Below are positions 16,099 through 24,950 of a DNA stretch of 53,538 nucleotides, piece after piece (the first letter of the stretch is position 1; each line of letters opens with the position of its first letter). Under the pieces are notes generated by a model. That model searched no databases. It was not told the DNA's origin and was given only the letters and a program-made list of their open reading frames with translations. Made by a program: the position numbers and the translations under genes. This DNA comes from an uncultured Opitutales bacterium (lineage in GTDB: Bacteria > Verrucomicrobiota > Verrucomicrobiia > Opitutales > Intestinicryptomonadaceae), in assembly GCA_900552245.1 (NCBI GenBank), contig URYY01000001.1, positions 1-53,538 of the forward strand, given 5' to 3'.

Positions 16099-16674
16099 CT
16101 ATTCCAGCACATTTTTAATTTTTCGCATTATTAGTTGGCTCGGCTTTCCCTTTGAAGCTTTGCCCAGGCGCCTCACAAGCTCAAACTGCGAGCTTTCCGG
16201 CATCTCAAACTCCCCCGGAGCTTCGAGAATAACTAGAGTGTCGGCATCTGAAAGCTCTGCAAGAACTGCAAAAATTTCATCGCTTTTTTTTAGCAAAAGC
16301 GGATATGGAGCGTCCGCAAATAGCAAATCGAATTTTTCTAAAAACATAGACTTTTTTAAGCCTAGGCAATCGCTCTTTAGAACCCTCGCATCAAAGTCGC
16401 CCGCCGCCTTTTTTACGGATTCTATATTGCTTTTTAGGCAATCTAAAGCCGAACGGGCGCTCTCAACAAAAACTGCGCTTTTTGCCCCCCTTGAAATAGC
16501 CTCAAGCCCGTATGAGCCGGTGCCCGCAAACAAGTCTAAAACTCTCGCGCCGCAAACTATGTCGCCTATGGACGAAAACACAGCCTGCCGCGCGGCGTCT
16601 GTCGCGGGTCTGGTAGAGTCTCCCTTTGGGGACTTCAGACTTATTGCTCTTGCCTTTCCTGAGGTGATTCTCAT
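16099..16674 (-). CDS. rsmD: 16S rRNA (guanine966-N2)-methyltransferase
   Basis: A 191-residue Rossmann-fold methyltransferase acting on the small-subunit rRNA. It begins MRITSGKARAISLKSPKG with TRPATDAARQAVF, as RsmD proteins do. The SAM-binding motif VLDLFAGTGSYG is at residues 45-56. The catalytic motif, normally DPPY or DPPF, reads DAPY at 121-124, a substitution of the first proline. The gene heads an eleven-gene minus-strand run, and its start is only 23 bases from the divergent LpxR-like gene. Confidence 0.9.
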   Translation of the reverse strand: MRITSGKARAISLKSPKGDSTRPATDAARQAVFSSIGDIVCGARVLDLFAGTGSYGLEAISRGAKSAVFVESARSALDCLKSNIESVKKAAGDFDARVLKSDCLGLKKSMFLEKFDLLFADAPYPLLLKKSDEIFAVLAELSDADTLVILEAPGEFEMPESSQFELVRRLGKASKGKPSQLIMRKIKNVLE

Positions 16675-16697
16675 ACTCTAATAAATTCACCACGATT

Positions 16698-17702
16698 ATG
16701 AAAAAAACCTTCCTCTTGTCAATCGCACTAATCCTAGCCTCAGAACTTTTTGCAGACTTAAAAAAAGAAGATACCCCCGCCCTAAATTCATCTATCGCAT
16801 TTTTTGTGGAAAATGATTTCAGGTTTTCGGACCGCTACTACACAAACGGGCTCAAGCTAACTTATACAGACCCCGGGCACGATTGGTGGGCTAGCTTTTT
16901 GCAGTACAAGGCGCTGTCGCTATTTGCTCTTTCAGATGAAGCCCAAGTGTGGCAAACCGCCTCAATAGGCAATGAGATGTACGTTCCCTACGACATAAAT
17001 CTGCCCAATCCGCCACTAAACGACAGGCCCTACGCAGGCTGGACCTACCTGTCAAGCGGAGCCCACATAGTCACGAAAGACACCCTCGATAGCTTGACCG
17101 TATCTCTGGGCATAGTTGGCCCACAATCTTACGCCGGCGACCTTCAAAAAGCCTACCACGATATAATAGGCGCAGACAAACCCATGGGGTGGGGTTACCA
17201 AATAAAAAATGAGCCCGGAATAATAATAGCCTACAATCACTCGCAGCGCATCTACACTCAAAAGATAAGCGAAAATTTCAGCGCCGACTTCATAGGCTCG
17301 CTAGGCGCAAACCTCGGCAATGTATCAACCGAAGCTCGCGTAAAAGCCATGTTTAGAATAGGCTTTAATATGCCAAATTCCTTTGAGGCAAACCGCATAG
17401 AGCGCTCCAGTGGGCAGACCATAGAATTTGTAGAGGCAAATCAGCCCGATTGGCACCTCTACCTATACTGGGGCGGAACAGCGCGATTCATAGGCTACGA
17501 CATCACGCTAGATGGCAACACTTTTGCAGATAGCCGCTATGTTGCCAGAAAGTGGCTCGTGGGCGAATCAAACCTCGGAATAAGCGCGCGCTATGAAGAT
17601 GTTGAGTTAAACTTAAACTGGATTGTACGAACTCAGGATTTTAACAACCAATATGGTGGGCCGCACATATTTTGGTGCGCAAGTCTGCGAGTCTGCTTTT
17701 AG
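16698..17702 (+). CDS. LpxR-like lipid A deacylase family outer-membrane protein (DUF2219)
   Basis: A 334-residue protein with a signal peptide (cleavage near LFA-DLK) and alternating aromatic beta strands ending in a C-terminal Phe (LRVCF), as in outer-membrane barrels. FFVENDF places the active-site pair N39-D40, DRYYTNGLKLTY follows at 45-56, and H154 in AYHDIIGADKPMGWGY fits the catalytic histidine. The Salmonella enzyme LpxR removes the 3'-acyloxyacyl group of lipid A; activity here is inferred from these residues. It starts 23 bases from the divergent rsmD, so its promoter must lie partly in the rsmD coding sequence. Confidence 0.82.
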   Translation: MKKTFLLSIALILASELFADLKKEDTPALNSSIAFFVENDFRFSDRYYTNGLKLTYTDPGHDWWASFLQYKALSLFALSDEAQVWQTASIGNEMYVPYDINLPNPPLNDRPYAGWTYLSSGAHIVTKDTLDSLTVSLGIVGPQSYAGDLQKAYHDIIGADKPMGWGYQIKNEPGIIIAYNHSQRIYTQKISENFSADFIGSLGANLGNVSTEARVKAMFRIGFNMPNSFEANRIERSSGQTIEFVEANQPDWHLYLYWGGTARFIGYDITLDGNTFADSRYVARKWLVGESNLGISARYEDVELNLNWIVRTQDFNNQYGGPHIFWCASLRVCF

Positions 17703-17816
17703 CTAAAGCGAATTTTTTATTGAAAATACAAAAATAAAGATTAGCATAAGCCCTGTTTTTTACGCGGTTATTTTGCCGCACGGCACTACTTAAAACTAGA
17801 TAGGAGATACTTGCAT

Positions 17817-19226
17817 ATGCTAACTAGGCGTTCATTTATAAAAAACGCTGCCTTGTTCGCGTCGGCTGCAGCCTTTGCTCCGCGCGCGTTTTCAATTCAA
17901 GAAAAAAAGTACGGCGATAACCTGCGAATGGCCTTTATCGGAACCGGCGGCAGAGGCTGGTCCAACTTAAATGACTTTTACAAACTTAAGCAAATTCCCG
18001 TGGCACTTTGCGATGTAGAATCAAATAGGCTAAAGAATGCAAAGGAAAAAATAGCTCCGGAGGCTGCAACATTCAAAGATTACCGCGAGATGCTCGATAA
18101 GATGCACTCGCAGATTGATGCCGTAGTGATATCGACCCCCGATGTGTCGCACTACGCGGCTGCTATGTGCGCCATAAAATACGGATTGCCCATTTACATT
18201 GAAAAGCCGCTCTGCCACACGATAGGTCAGATACGCAGTTTATACAAGGCTGCGAGCGAAAAGAACATAGTAGCCCAAATGGGCAACCAAAGCCACTCAA
18301 CCGAAGGTATACGCTACTGCAAGGAGTGGATTGAGGGCGGTCTGATCGGCAAGGTAAAGGAAGTCATACTCTGGACTGACAGACCTCTAGGAAGAGGCGT
18401 TGCGGATTTCCCGAATAACATAAAAGAATATCCTAAGGCAAAACCCGTTCCGCAAGTTTTAGACTGGGATCTGTGGCAAAATGTGGCCGAACCGCAAGAC
18501 TATTTTGGAAACGGTGTGGAATACGAAAAGTGGCGCGGCTGGTGGAAGTACGGCAGCGGCTCTTTGGGCGACATAGGCTGCCATATGCTAGATATTCCCG
18601 TCTATGCCCTTGGGCTTTCATACCCGTCGCGCATAAAGTCAACTACGCGAGGAGTAACTGAAATTTCCGTAGCAAGCCAAGAGAAGGTCGAATACTTCTT
18701 CGACAAATCAAATCAGGGAGTTCCCGTGAAGGTAACTTGGTACAGCGGCTTTAAGTACCCGAATAAGGAGGACGGTTCTTACCCGAAAGACTACGACAAG
18801 TCGCTACTGCCGCCCCTACCAAAAGAATGGACCGACGCCGGAAGAAGCTACCGCGAACTCTCCGATAACGGCCAATTCATAATAGGCGAAAAGGGTGTAA
18901 TTTATGCGGGAGCCATGCACTTGGGTGGCCGCCCCGCCCTGCTTCCGCGCGACTTGTGGGAATCCGTAAAAGACAACCTGCCCAGAACAGAACCCCGCGT
19001 AAAGCACAACCACCACTGGCTAAACTTTGTAGAGGCCGTAAAGGGCGAGGCTAAGTTAAGCTCACCCCTCGATTACGCGCACGTCCTAACTGAAGTCGTG
19101 CAGCTCGGCAACCTCGCAAGCCGCACGGGGGCTGATATAATTTGGGATTCCAAGAACCTCGTCTGCAAGGGCAATCCAAAGGCAACAGCCTTTGTAAATC
19201 CGCCCATGCGAAGCGGCTGGTTCTAA
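17817..19226 (+). CDS. Tat-exported Gfo/Idh/MocA family oxidoreductase
   Basis: A 469-residue NAD(P)-dependent oxidoreductase. The N terminus MLTRRSFIKNAALF is a twin-arginine signal, with cleavage near PRAFS. The Rossmann motif GTGGRGW is at residues 42-48, VVISTPDVSHY follows, and the EKP signature is at 129-131. The C-terminal half has features of the large Planctomycetes/Verrucomicrobia subgroup that acts on sugars, but the substrate cannot be told. The frame is open to a TTG at 17811, yet TAGGAGA ends nine bases before the ATG at 17817, so I take that start. A terminator follows. Confidence 0.88.
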   Translation: MLTRRSFIKNAALFASAAAFAPRAFSIQEKKYGDNLRMAFIGTGGRGWSNLNDFYKLKQIPVALCDVESNRLKNAKEKIAPEAATFKDYREMLDKMHSQIDAVVISTPDVSHYAAAMCAIKYGLPIYIEKPLCHTIGQIRSLYKAASEKNIVAQMGNQSHSTEGIRYCKEWIEGGLIGKVKEVILWTDRPLGRGVADFPNNIKEYPKAKPVPQVLDWDLWQNVAEPQDYFGNGVEYEKWRGWWKYGSGSLGDIGCHMLDIPVYALGLSYPSRIKSTTRGVTEISVASQEKVEYFFDKSNQGVPVKVTWYSGFKYPNKEDGSYPKDYDKSLLPPLPKEWTDAGRSYRELSDNGQFIIGEKGVIYAGAMHLGGRPALLPRDLWESVKDNLPRTEPRVKHNHHWLNFVEAVKGEAKLSSPLDYAHVLTEVVQLGNLASRTGADIIWDSKNLVCKGNPKATAFVNPPMRSGWF

Positions 19227-19245
19227 GTTCCATTTCTAAAATTTT

Positions 19246-19277
19246 AAAGGCGAGTCTATGAGACCCGCCTTTTTTTA
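19246..19277 (+). terminator. Intrinsic terminator after the Gfo/Idh gene
   Basis: AGGCGAGTCT pairs with AGACCCGCCT across a three-base loop with a single mismatch, followed by seven T. It lies 20 bases after the stop codon. Confidence 0.8.
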
Positions 19278-19351
19278 TTTGAGTTTCACCTCGATTTTAA
19301 CAAAGCGCAATGCCGCTTTAATTGCTAAAGGAAATACCTCAGACTTCCAAA

Positions 19352-19380
19352 TAAAAAAGCGCCCTTTCAATTTGGGGCGC
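19352..19380 (-). terminator. Intrinsic terminator of ffh
   Basis: On the minus strand GCGCCC pairs with GGGCGC around an 11-base loop and is followed by six T. It lies about 55 bases after the ffh stop. Confidence 0.7.
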
Positions 19381-19433
19381 CCAAAATATTTGTCTTTTTC
19401 AAAATAAAACAGAGGCAAAATAAAAAGCAAAAG

Positions 19434-20750
19434 CTACATGCGGGGCATGTTGCGCATCAGCTTTTTTGCGTTTCCGCCCTTCATCATCTTCATAATTTTG
19501 CGCATCTGCTCAAACTGTTTCATGAGGGTGTTTACGTCGCGCACTTCGGTGCCTGAGCCCTTTGCAATCCTGAGCCTGCGGCGGGCGTTTAAGATGTTCG
19601 GATTGCGCCTCTCTTCGGGCGTCATCGACAAAATTATAGCCTCGGTCTGCCTCATTTTCTTCTCTTCGCGCTCGCCCACCTGTATGCCGCTTAAACCCGG
19701 AATCATCTTTATTAGAGAACCCATTGAGCCCAGCTTTTTAATCTGGCGCATCTGCGATAAAAAGTCCTCCAAATCAAATTCGGCCCTGCGCATTTTTTCA
19801 GCCATGCGCATCGCCTCCTTCTCGTCTATATGCTCCTGAGCCTTTTCTACCAAGCTTACGACGTCGCCCATACCGAGGATTCTCTGAGCCATTCTATCGG
19901 GGTGAAAAACTTCCAAATCCTCCAATTTTTCGCCAACGCCCGCAAACTTGATAGGCGCCCCCGAAACGCTTTTTATTGAAAGAGCAGCTCCGCCGCGCGC
20001 GTCGCCGTCGAGCTTTGTCAGAATTACGCCCGTAATAGACACCGCATCGTTAAAGGACTTTGCGACATTTACAGCCTCCTGCCCCAAGGCCGCGTCGGCA
20101 ACCAAAAATACTTCCGCCGGATTTACCTTCGCCTTTAAATCGACAATTTCTTTTATGAGAGCCTCGTCTATCTGCAACCTTCCTGCAGTGTCGAAAATTA
20201 GCACATTAAAGCCCTCGGAAATCGCCTGGCGCTCAAAGTCGGACGCAAGCTTAACTACGTCTTTAGATTCCCTGTTTGAGTAAACTTTAACACCCAGCTG
20301 TTTTCCCAAGACTTCGAGCTGGTCTATCGCAGCCGGCCTATAGACGTCGCAAGCAATCAGGCAGGGATTTAGACCCTGTTTTTTCAAAAGCCTTGCGAGC
20401 TTTCCGGAACTTGTGGTTTTTCCGCTTCCGTGAAGCCCCACCATCATTATTTTAAGCGGCCTTACGTAAGAAAGCTCGGTAGAGCCCTCGCCCAAGAGCC
20501 TCACCAATTCGTCGTGTATAATTTTTATCAGCTGCTGCCCGGGAGACACGCTTTGCAAGACCTCCTTGCCTATGCTCTCCGCCTTTACCCGCTCTATAAA
20601 TTCCCTGACCACCTTGAAGTGGACGTCGGCCCCCAACAGCGCCTGCCTTACTTCGCCCAAAGCCTCCTGCATATTAGATTCGCTAAGCGTTCCCATGCCG
20701 CGGATATTGCGCAGGGCCTTCGTCAATTTTTCGGTCAAATTCTCCAACAT
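19434..20750 (-). CDS. ffh: Signal recognition particle protein Ffh (SRP54)
   Basis: A 438-residue SRP GTPase that binds signal sequences on ribosomes and hands them to FtsY. The helical N domain opens with MLENLTEKLTKALRNIRGMGTL. The G domain has the P-loop GLHGSGKTT at 105-113, CDVYRPAAI and FDTAGRLQ. The methionine-rich M domain starts around HPDRMAQRILGMGDV and ends in MMKGGNAKKLMRNMPRM. The frame extends 13 codons upstream to an ATG at 20789, but the canonical start is the ATG at 20750. No SRP RNA gene was seen nearby. Confidence 0.96.
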   Translation of the reverse strand: MLENLTEKLTKALRNIRGMGTLSESNMQEALGEVRQALLGADVHFKVVREFIERVKAESIGKEVLQSVSPGQQLIKIIHDELVRLLGEGSTELSYVRPLKIMMVGLHGSGKTTSSGKLARLLKKQGLNPCLIACDVYRPAAIDQLEVLGKQLGVKVYSNRESKDVVKLASDFERQAISEGFNVLIFDTAGRLQIDEALIKEIVDLKAKVNPAEVFLVADAALGQEAVNVAKSFNDAVSITGVILTKLDGDARGGAALSIKSVSGAPIKFAGVGEKLEDLEVFHPDRMAQRILGMGDVVSLVEKAQEHIDEKEAMRMAEKMRRAEFDLEDFLSQMRQIKKLGSMGSLIKMIPGLSGIQVGEREEKKMRQTEAIILSMTPEERRNPNILNARRRLRIAKGSGTEVRDVNTLMKQFEQMRKIMKMMKGGNAKKLMRNMPRM

Positions 20751-20900
20751 ATTGGGTTTAGATATTGGCAGATAAAAAAATATCTTCAATTAAAATTCTC
20801 GCTTTTTATCGCCTAAAAAATCCGAACTATTCACCATCTTAGCTAAAGCAAGAATCTAAAACCTATCAAAAAATAGCAGACAGAAATCAGATTTTTCCAT

Positions 20901-20936
20901 AAAAACTCAGAGCCGCCTGCTCTTGCAATGCGGCTC
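20901..20936 (-). terminator. Probable terminator of the first OprB porin gene
   Basis: A 7-bp perfect stem GAGCCGC/GCGGCTC is followed on the minus strand by TGAG and five T. The T run is a few bases from the stem, so it may be weak. A short T run on the plus side gives it some bidirectional character. Confidence 0.5.
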
Positions 20937-20964
20937 AATTTTTCAAGAAAAAGGCAAGCAAACC

Positions 20965-22386
20965 TTAGAATACCATACCAAATTGGGCACCCAGAACAAA
21001 GGCGTTAGGATGCTCGCCGCCCTTGGTATTTATTATGTACTGAATGTCGGGCTGGAAAAAGAAAAAGCGATTTACCTGCACCTTGTAGTTTAATTCCAGC
21101 ATAATCTCGTAGGAGCCACGCTGCGGAGTGCGCAAGTGGTTTGAGTATTTGCCGTAGGCAACTCCAAAACACAGAACATCGTCGGGCCGCGACGCAAATG
21201 GAGCGTTAAAGAGCAAGCCTCCGTTTACAAAAAGCGGCATCATCGCCAAGTTGTCCTGCGGGGCGTACTGCAACACTCCCCAAAGAATTAAACCTCTTAA
21301 GTCGCGGTAGACATCACCCTTATTTGCGCGCTGAATAACGCTTGGCTTTGAGCGGTCGGGAAAGCCCAAATTCAAAATCATATAGTCTGCCTGAACGTAA
21401 ATTACGGGGTTAAAGTGCGAAGTTTGCATGGGGTTATCCAAGTGTGGAGCGCTGTACCAATCTGCAACTAAGCCCACGGATATGTTGCCGGGAGAGCGGC
21501 CGCTATCGTCGTGGTTTATATCCCAACCGAGTTCGAAATTTGCATTTACGCCCAAAGCCCCGTCAAATGAAAAATCCAAGCCGTGCATGCCGGGCGAATC
21601 CTGCCTATCGTTATTTATCTGATAGACGCCAGCCTTGAAATAGTAGCCCTCCTTTGAATCGAGCCTTGTCATGATTCCCCAAGTTGAGCCTGGATAGGCG
21701 GAAAATTTCGTCTGCTTAAATACGCCAACAGGATTTCCGTCTATGGCGTTATTCATGTAAAGCCAATAAATAGGCTTTGTCATAAAATTGTCGCCGGCTG
21801 CTATTCTTCCGAATTTCAGCATAAAATTGCCGCCTCCAAAAGCCTCTTTTGAATAGCTTAAGAATAGCGACTGCATGCGCATGGTCTGCGAGCCGAAATT
21901 CTGCTGAACGTTAAATTCGTTGTCGATAAAATCGTTGGTGAGCGATTTCCCGAATCTCCAAACCCAAGTATTTACCAAAGACCAGTTCTCCAAGGCCTTT
22001 ATTTTTGTGACCTCGTACAAATCCAAACCAACCCCCAAATTTACAGAACTTGAAACCGTATTGCCCCTATGTGCGCCACCCGATGGATTTGCGGCAAAAT
22101 TTCCCAAGTAAGTAAAGACGGGAACTATTCCGTTATTTTCAAGATAACTTCTAAATCCTCCCCAGTCGGCAGTGGCGTACGGACCGTCAAACCAGTCCTC
22201 AAAACTGTAAAACGGCGGATACGAAACTTCGGCATGCTTCTTGCCGTAGTAGGACTGCGACTTGTCAAGAGGCATTTCCGAATCTCCGTCGTATATGGGT
22301 TCCGAAAAGAACTCCTGTTGCTCGGCAAAGAGCCCGGCAGACGACAAGATTAAAAGCAAGCACAGCAGATTTTTTTTATTTTCCAT
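20965..22386 (-). CDS. OprB-family carbohydrate-selective porin
   Basis: A 473-residue outer-membrane protein: signal peptide (hydrophobic to about residue 20, cleavage near LFA-EQQ), an acidic N-terminal stretch, then a long series of amphipathic strands ending in GMVF with terminal Phe. The ADWGGFRSYLENNGI segment at the start of the barrel and LKFGRIAAGDNFM are typical of OprB, which admits sugars across the outer membrane. Later strands include the QPDIQYIIN motif shared with the second porin in this window at 45119-46417. It stands alone on the minus strand; the specific sugar is unknown. Confidence 0.87.
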   Translation of the reverse strand: MENKKNLLCLLLILSSAGLFAEQQEFFSEPIYDGDSEMPLDKSQSYYGKKHAEVSYPPFYSFEDWFDGPYATADWGGFRSYLENNGIVPVFTYLGNFAANPSGGAHRGNTVSSSVNLGVGLDLYEVTKIKALENWSLVNTWVWRFGKSLTNDFIDNEFNVQQNFGSQTMRMQSLFLSYSKEAFGGGNFMLKFGRIAAGDNFMTKPIYWLYMNNAIDGNPVGVFKQTKFSAYPGSTWGIMTRLDSKEGYYFKAGVYQINNDRQDSPGMHGLDFSFDGALGVNANFELGWDINHDDSGRSPGNISVGLVADWYSAPHLDNPMQTSHFNPVIYVQADYMILNLGFPDRSKPSVIQRANKGDVYRDLRGLILWGVLQYAPQDNLAMMPLFVNGGLLFNAPFASRPDDVLCFGVAYGKYSNHLRTPQRGSYEIMLELNYKVQVNRFFFFQPDIQYIINTKGGEHPNAFVLGAQFGMVF

Positions 22387-22450
22387 AGTGTTTGTAATCG
22401 TTCTTTTTCGTTAGGTTTATCGTAAGAGAGTTTGTCAGACTTAATTAAAA

Positions 22451-23725
22451 TTACTTGAAGCAAAAAACTTGCACGGAACACACCGACCCGCTCGCAGTGC
22501 GCCTGACTCTGACTATGTTTATGGGGGCATCTTCAAGATTTACCTTCAAGCCGTCTATAAATAACTTTCTGTCCTTCGGAGTATTTAAGCTAGCGTAATA
22601 GACGGACACGGGCATAGCCATAGAGGAGCGCAAATCCAACTTAGGCGGAGCTTCCCCGGCCTCGCAAGCCTCCTCGCATTCCAAAACTCTACTTGCCACA
22701 TAAAAGGGTAAATTCGCGACCTCTTCAAGCCTCTTAGAAGCGTCAAAGTCGGATATCAAAAGCGGCCTGTAGAACTTGCCGTCAGCCAATATGCTCAAAT
22801 CGTTGCCAAAATCTCTGGAAAATTTATATATTTTAAAATCGAAAAGGTCCGCGCAAAGGCGGGAACCGCCGCTAACGTAAATATACGAGTGCAATTCTTC
22901 GGATTGCAATATGCCACCAAGCCCGCTCTCGTAAAAGACGAATGTCATATTCGGGACAAATCCGTTTCTCTTTGCCAAATCAAGCATCTCCAAATTGCGC
23001 TGCAAGAATATGTTTGAAGGCATCTTACCCGCGGCCTCCGCAAACTTTGACCTTGCGGAATCCACATCCTGCACTGCCTTTAAATCAGAGAGGGCAACTA
23101 TCCCCTCCAATAGTGGTATCAGCGGCAAATCCAGAGCTTTTTTAATGGCTGCAAGCTGCGCGCTTTCACTAATCCAGATATTGTCAACCTTGTATAGGGC
23201 GGACACCTGCCTAGTAAAATCGGCATTCTGTTTGCCTAGCAATGCACTTGGCGAAAATCCTGAAACATCGCGCTTTAATAGCTTTTTAAAATTCTCGGCA
23301 TTTCTTTGGACAAGCTCCTCGGGCGAATATTTAGCAATATCTCTTGCAAAATTTAGCGCACCTTTTGCAGCGTCCTTATCGCCAAGGGCAAGTGCGCTTA
23401 AAGCGAGGCTGTAAGAAGCCGCCATATATTCCGTATCCGAAGGCAAATAGCCCTCGGAATTTGAGCGCGAATTTAGAAATTCCGACAGGTACATACCGGA
23501 ATCGTAGTTGTATGCAGAAGCCGCCAAAATAAGCCCGGCGTCGAGCAGAGCCAAACTTCGGCTCTCGGAATCCACGGAGCTTGCAAAGTCGCCCGAAAGC
23601 TCTGCCGCCCGCTTGTAATCGGCCTTGTAAAATGCCTCGCGAACTTCCCTTTGATCAACGCTTGAACAGCACGCGAGCATGAAAAGAAGCGGAGCGATTG
23701 CGCATTTTGCAAGAGTTTGCATCAT
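22451..23725 (-). CDS. Putative lipoprotein with TPR-like helices
   Basis: A 424-residue protein with a lipoprotein signal ending FMLACCSS, where C19 or C20 would be lipidated. The N-terminal half is helical with TPR-like character (REAFYKADYKRAAELS, YSLALSALALGDKDAAKGAL). The C-terminal half is more beta-rich and contains FVFYESGLGG and a late region around APINIVRVRR. This two-part layout recalls the COG3014-type lipoproteins, but I am not sure of that family. Two adjacent ATG codons offer starts at 23725 and 23722. The start overlaps the Ppx/GppA stop by 4 nt, implying joint expression. Function unknown. Confidence 0.6.
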   Translation of the reverse strand: MMQTLAKCAIAPLLFMLACCSSVDQREVREAFYKADYKRAAELSGDFASSVDSESRSLALLDAGLILAASAYNYDSGMYLSEFLNSRSNSEGYLPSDTEYMAASYSLALSALALGDKDAAKGALNFARDIAKYSPEELVQRNAENFKKLLKRDVSGFSPSALLGKQNADFTRQVSALYKVDNIWISESAQLAAIKKALDLPLIPLLEGIVALSDLKAVQDVDSARSKFAEAAGKMPSNIFLQRNLEMLDLAKRNGFVPNMTFVFYESGLGGILQSEELHSYIYVSGGSRLCADLFDFKIYKFSRDFGNDLSILADGKFYRPLLISDFDASKRLEEVANLPFYVASRVLECEEACEAGEAPPKLDLRSSMAMPVSVYYASLNTPKDRKLFIDGLKVNLEDAPINIVRVRRTASGSVCSVQVFCFK

Positions 23726-24606
23726 ATTCCGTAGTAAAGTTCCGCAACTCCATAGCGGAGCGAGCGGCGAGTGTGTATAAAATAGTTTCTATTAACCGTC
23801 TTTAAAAGTTCAATTATGCACAGAAACGCGGCGGGCAAAATATCCGCCCTATTTTTTGGCGTTCCGTATTTTTTTGAGAGCCCATCGGCCTTGAGAGATA
23901 TGGCCTCCTTCAGGCAGAAATTTATATCCTGCATAGTTACGCACTTGTTTGCGCTCATATTGCCTCCGCCCAAAATGCGCCTGGCAGCAGTGATGGCGCC
24001 ACCCGATATCACGAAGTCAAAGTCTCCCGCAGGCAACTTAATTTTTAAGAAATTTTCCCGGCAAAAATCCCGCAGTGAAGCAACATCCAAGGATCCGTCT
24101 TTAGTGAACATGTTTGTGAGCCTCACCGCTCCGACTGGAAAGCTGTCCGGAAAGGTATCAAAGCCCGATTTTGAGACAAATTCCATAGATCCTCCGCCCA
24201 AATCTCCGTAGAGTACATTTAGCTTTGGCCTGCCCTTTAGGGACTCGTCGCCCATAGCCCCTCGAAAAGATAGCATTGCCTCCTCCTTTCCAGTCAAGAC
24301 CCTCACGCATATTCCGCGCAGCAAAAGCTGGCGCAAGACCTCCTTTGCATTTGGGGAATCTCTGAGGGCGGAAGTCCCGAAGCAGACAGTTTCAAAGGGC
24401 TTGTTAAGCTTTGATTTTGCTAGGGAATTTAGCTCTAGTACGGATGATGTTATTATGTCGGCGGCATCGTCTGCCAAGCCGTTTTTAGAGGAAATTCGAC
24501 GGGGCAAAGAAAATTCTCCCAGCGCCTTAACCTGATTTGATTCAAGAGATGCCAAAAGCGATTTTATGGTATTTGAACCTATGTCTATAAAGAGAGTTTC
24601 TTTCAT
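23722..24606 (-). CDS. Ppx/GppA phosphatase family protein
   Basis: A 294-residue protein of the ASKHA fold. FIDIGSNTIK covers the first phosphate loop at about residues 6-15, TSALRDSPN is at 78-86, the catalytic glutamate lies in TGKEEA at 105-110, and DLGGGSME at 135-142 is the second phosphate loop. Short forms like this act on polyphosphate or (p)ppGpp; which one cannot be decided from sequence. The C-terminal HD domain of long Ppx proteins is absent. It is the first gene of a two-gene unit with the lipoprotein downstream. Confidence 0.88.
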   Translation of the reverse strand: MKETLFIDIGSNTIKSLLASLESNQVKALGEFSLPRRISSKNGLADDAADIITSSVLELNSLAKSKLNKPFETVCFGTSALRDSPNAKEVLRQLLLRGICVRVLTGKEEAMLSFRGAMGDESLKGRPKLNVLYGDLGGGSMEFVSKSGFDTFPDSFPVGAVRLTNMFTKDGSLDVASLRDFCRENFLKIKLPAGDFDFVISGGAITAARRILGGGNMSANKCVTMQDINFCLKEAISLKADGLSKKYGTPKNRADILPAAFLCIIELLKTVNRNYFIHTRRSLRYGVAELYYGI

Positions 24607-24736
24607 TCCGCAACTTAGTTAGTACAAGGGCTTGTGGTTCGCAAGCATTTATAGACCCGCGACAGTAAAAATGACAGCAGAGATTTCAAAATAGCTCTAA
24701 AAATAATAAAATATTGGAATAATTTTGAAAAAGTAT

Positions 24737-24768
24737 TTGACATAATCGCAAGCGGTGCTTTCTTTATT
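24737..24768 (+). promoter_or_regulatory. Candidate promoter of the rpmH operon
   Basis: A perfect TTGACA -35 box at 24737-24742 lies 65 bases before the rpmH start, followed by a T-rich stretch. No good -10 hexamer is found at 16-18 bp; TTTCTT at 24759 is the nearest, so the call rests on the -35 box and position. Confidence 0.35.
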
Positions 24769-24806
24769 TAGCTTTTAATTTATTTGTAAACGGAGACTAT
24801 ATAACA

Positions 24807-24944
24807 ATGCAACCGACATATAACCCATCTAAGTTGAAGAGAGCGCGTCGCTGCGGATTCCGCGCGCGCATGAGCACACGCGGCGGCAGAAGCGTAATTT
24901 CCGCGCGTCGCCAAAAAGGTCGCAAGCGTTTGGTCACAAAGTAA
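24807..24944 (+). CDS. rpmH: 50S ribosomal protein L34
   Basis: A 45-residue, strongly basic protein starting MQPTYNPSKLKRARRCGF, continuing RARMSTRGGRSVISARRQKG and ending RKRLVTK. This is the L34 consensus, with T-Y-N-P-S-K and the RxxGFRARM core. It is short enough to be easily overlooked. It heads the conserved rpmH-rnpA-yidD-yidC cluster and is 6 nt from rnpA. No dnaA gene or DnaA-box cluster lies upstream, unlike the arrangement in many bacteria. Confidence 0.97.
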   Translation: MQPTYNPSKLKRARRCGFRARMSTRGGRSVISARRQKGRKRLVTK

Positions 24945-24950
24945 GTTGAA

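Noticed and set aside
20751..20964. Possible SRP RNA gene beside ffh
   Set aside because: The conserved GGAAGGAAGCA-type tetraloop region was not found here or on a scan of the nearby gaps.
24607..24806. Possible replication origin upstream of rpmH
   Set aside because: No dnaA gene, no cluster of DnaA boxes and no AT-rich unwinding repeats are visible.
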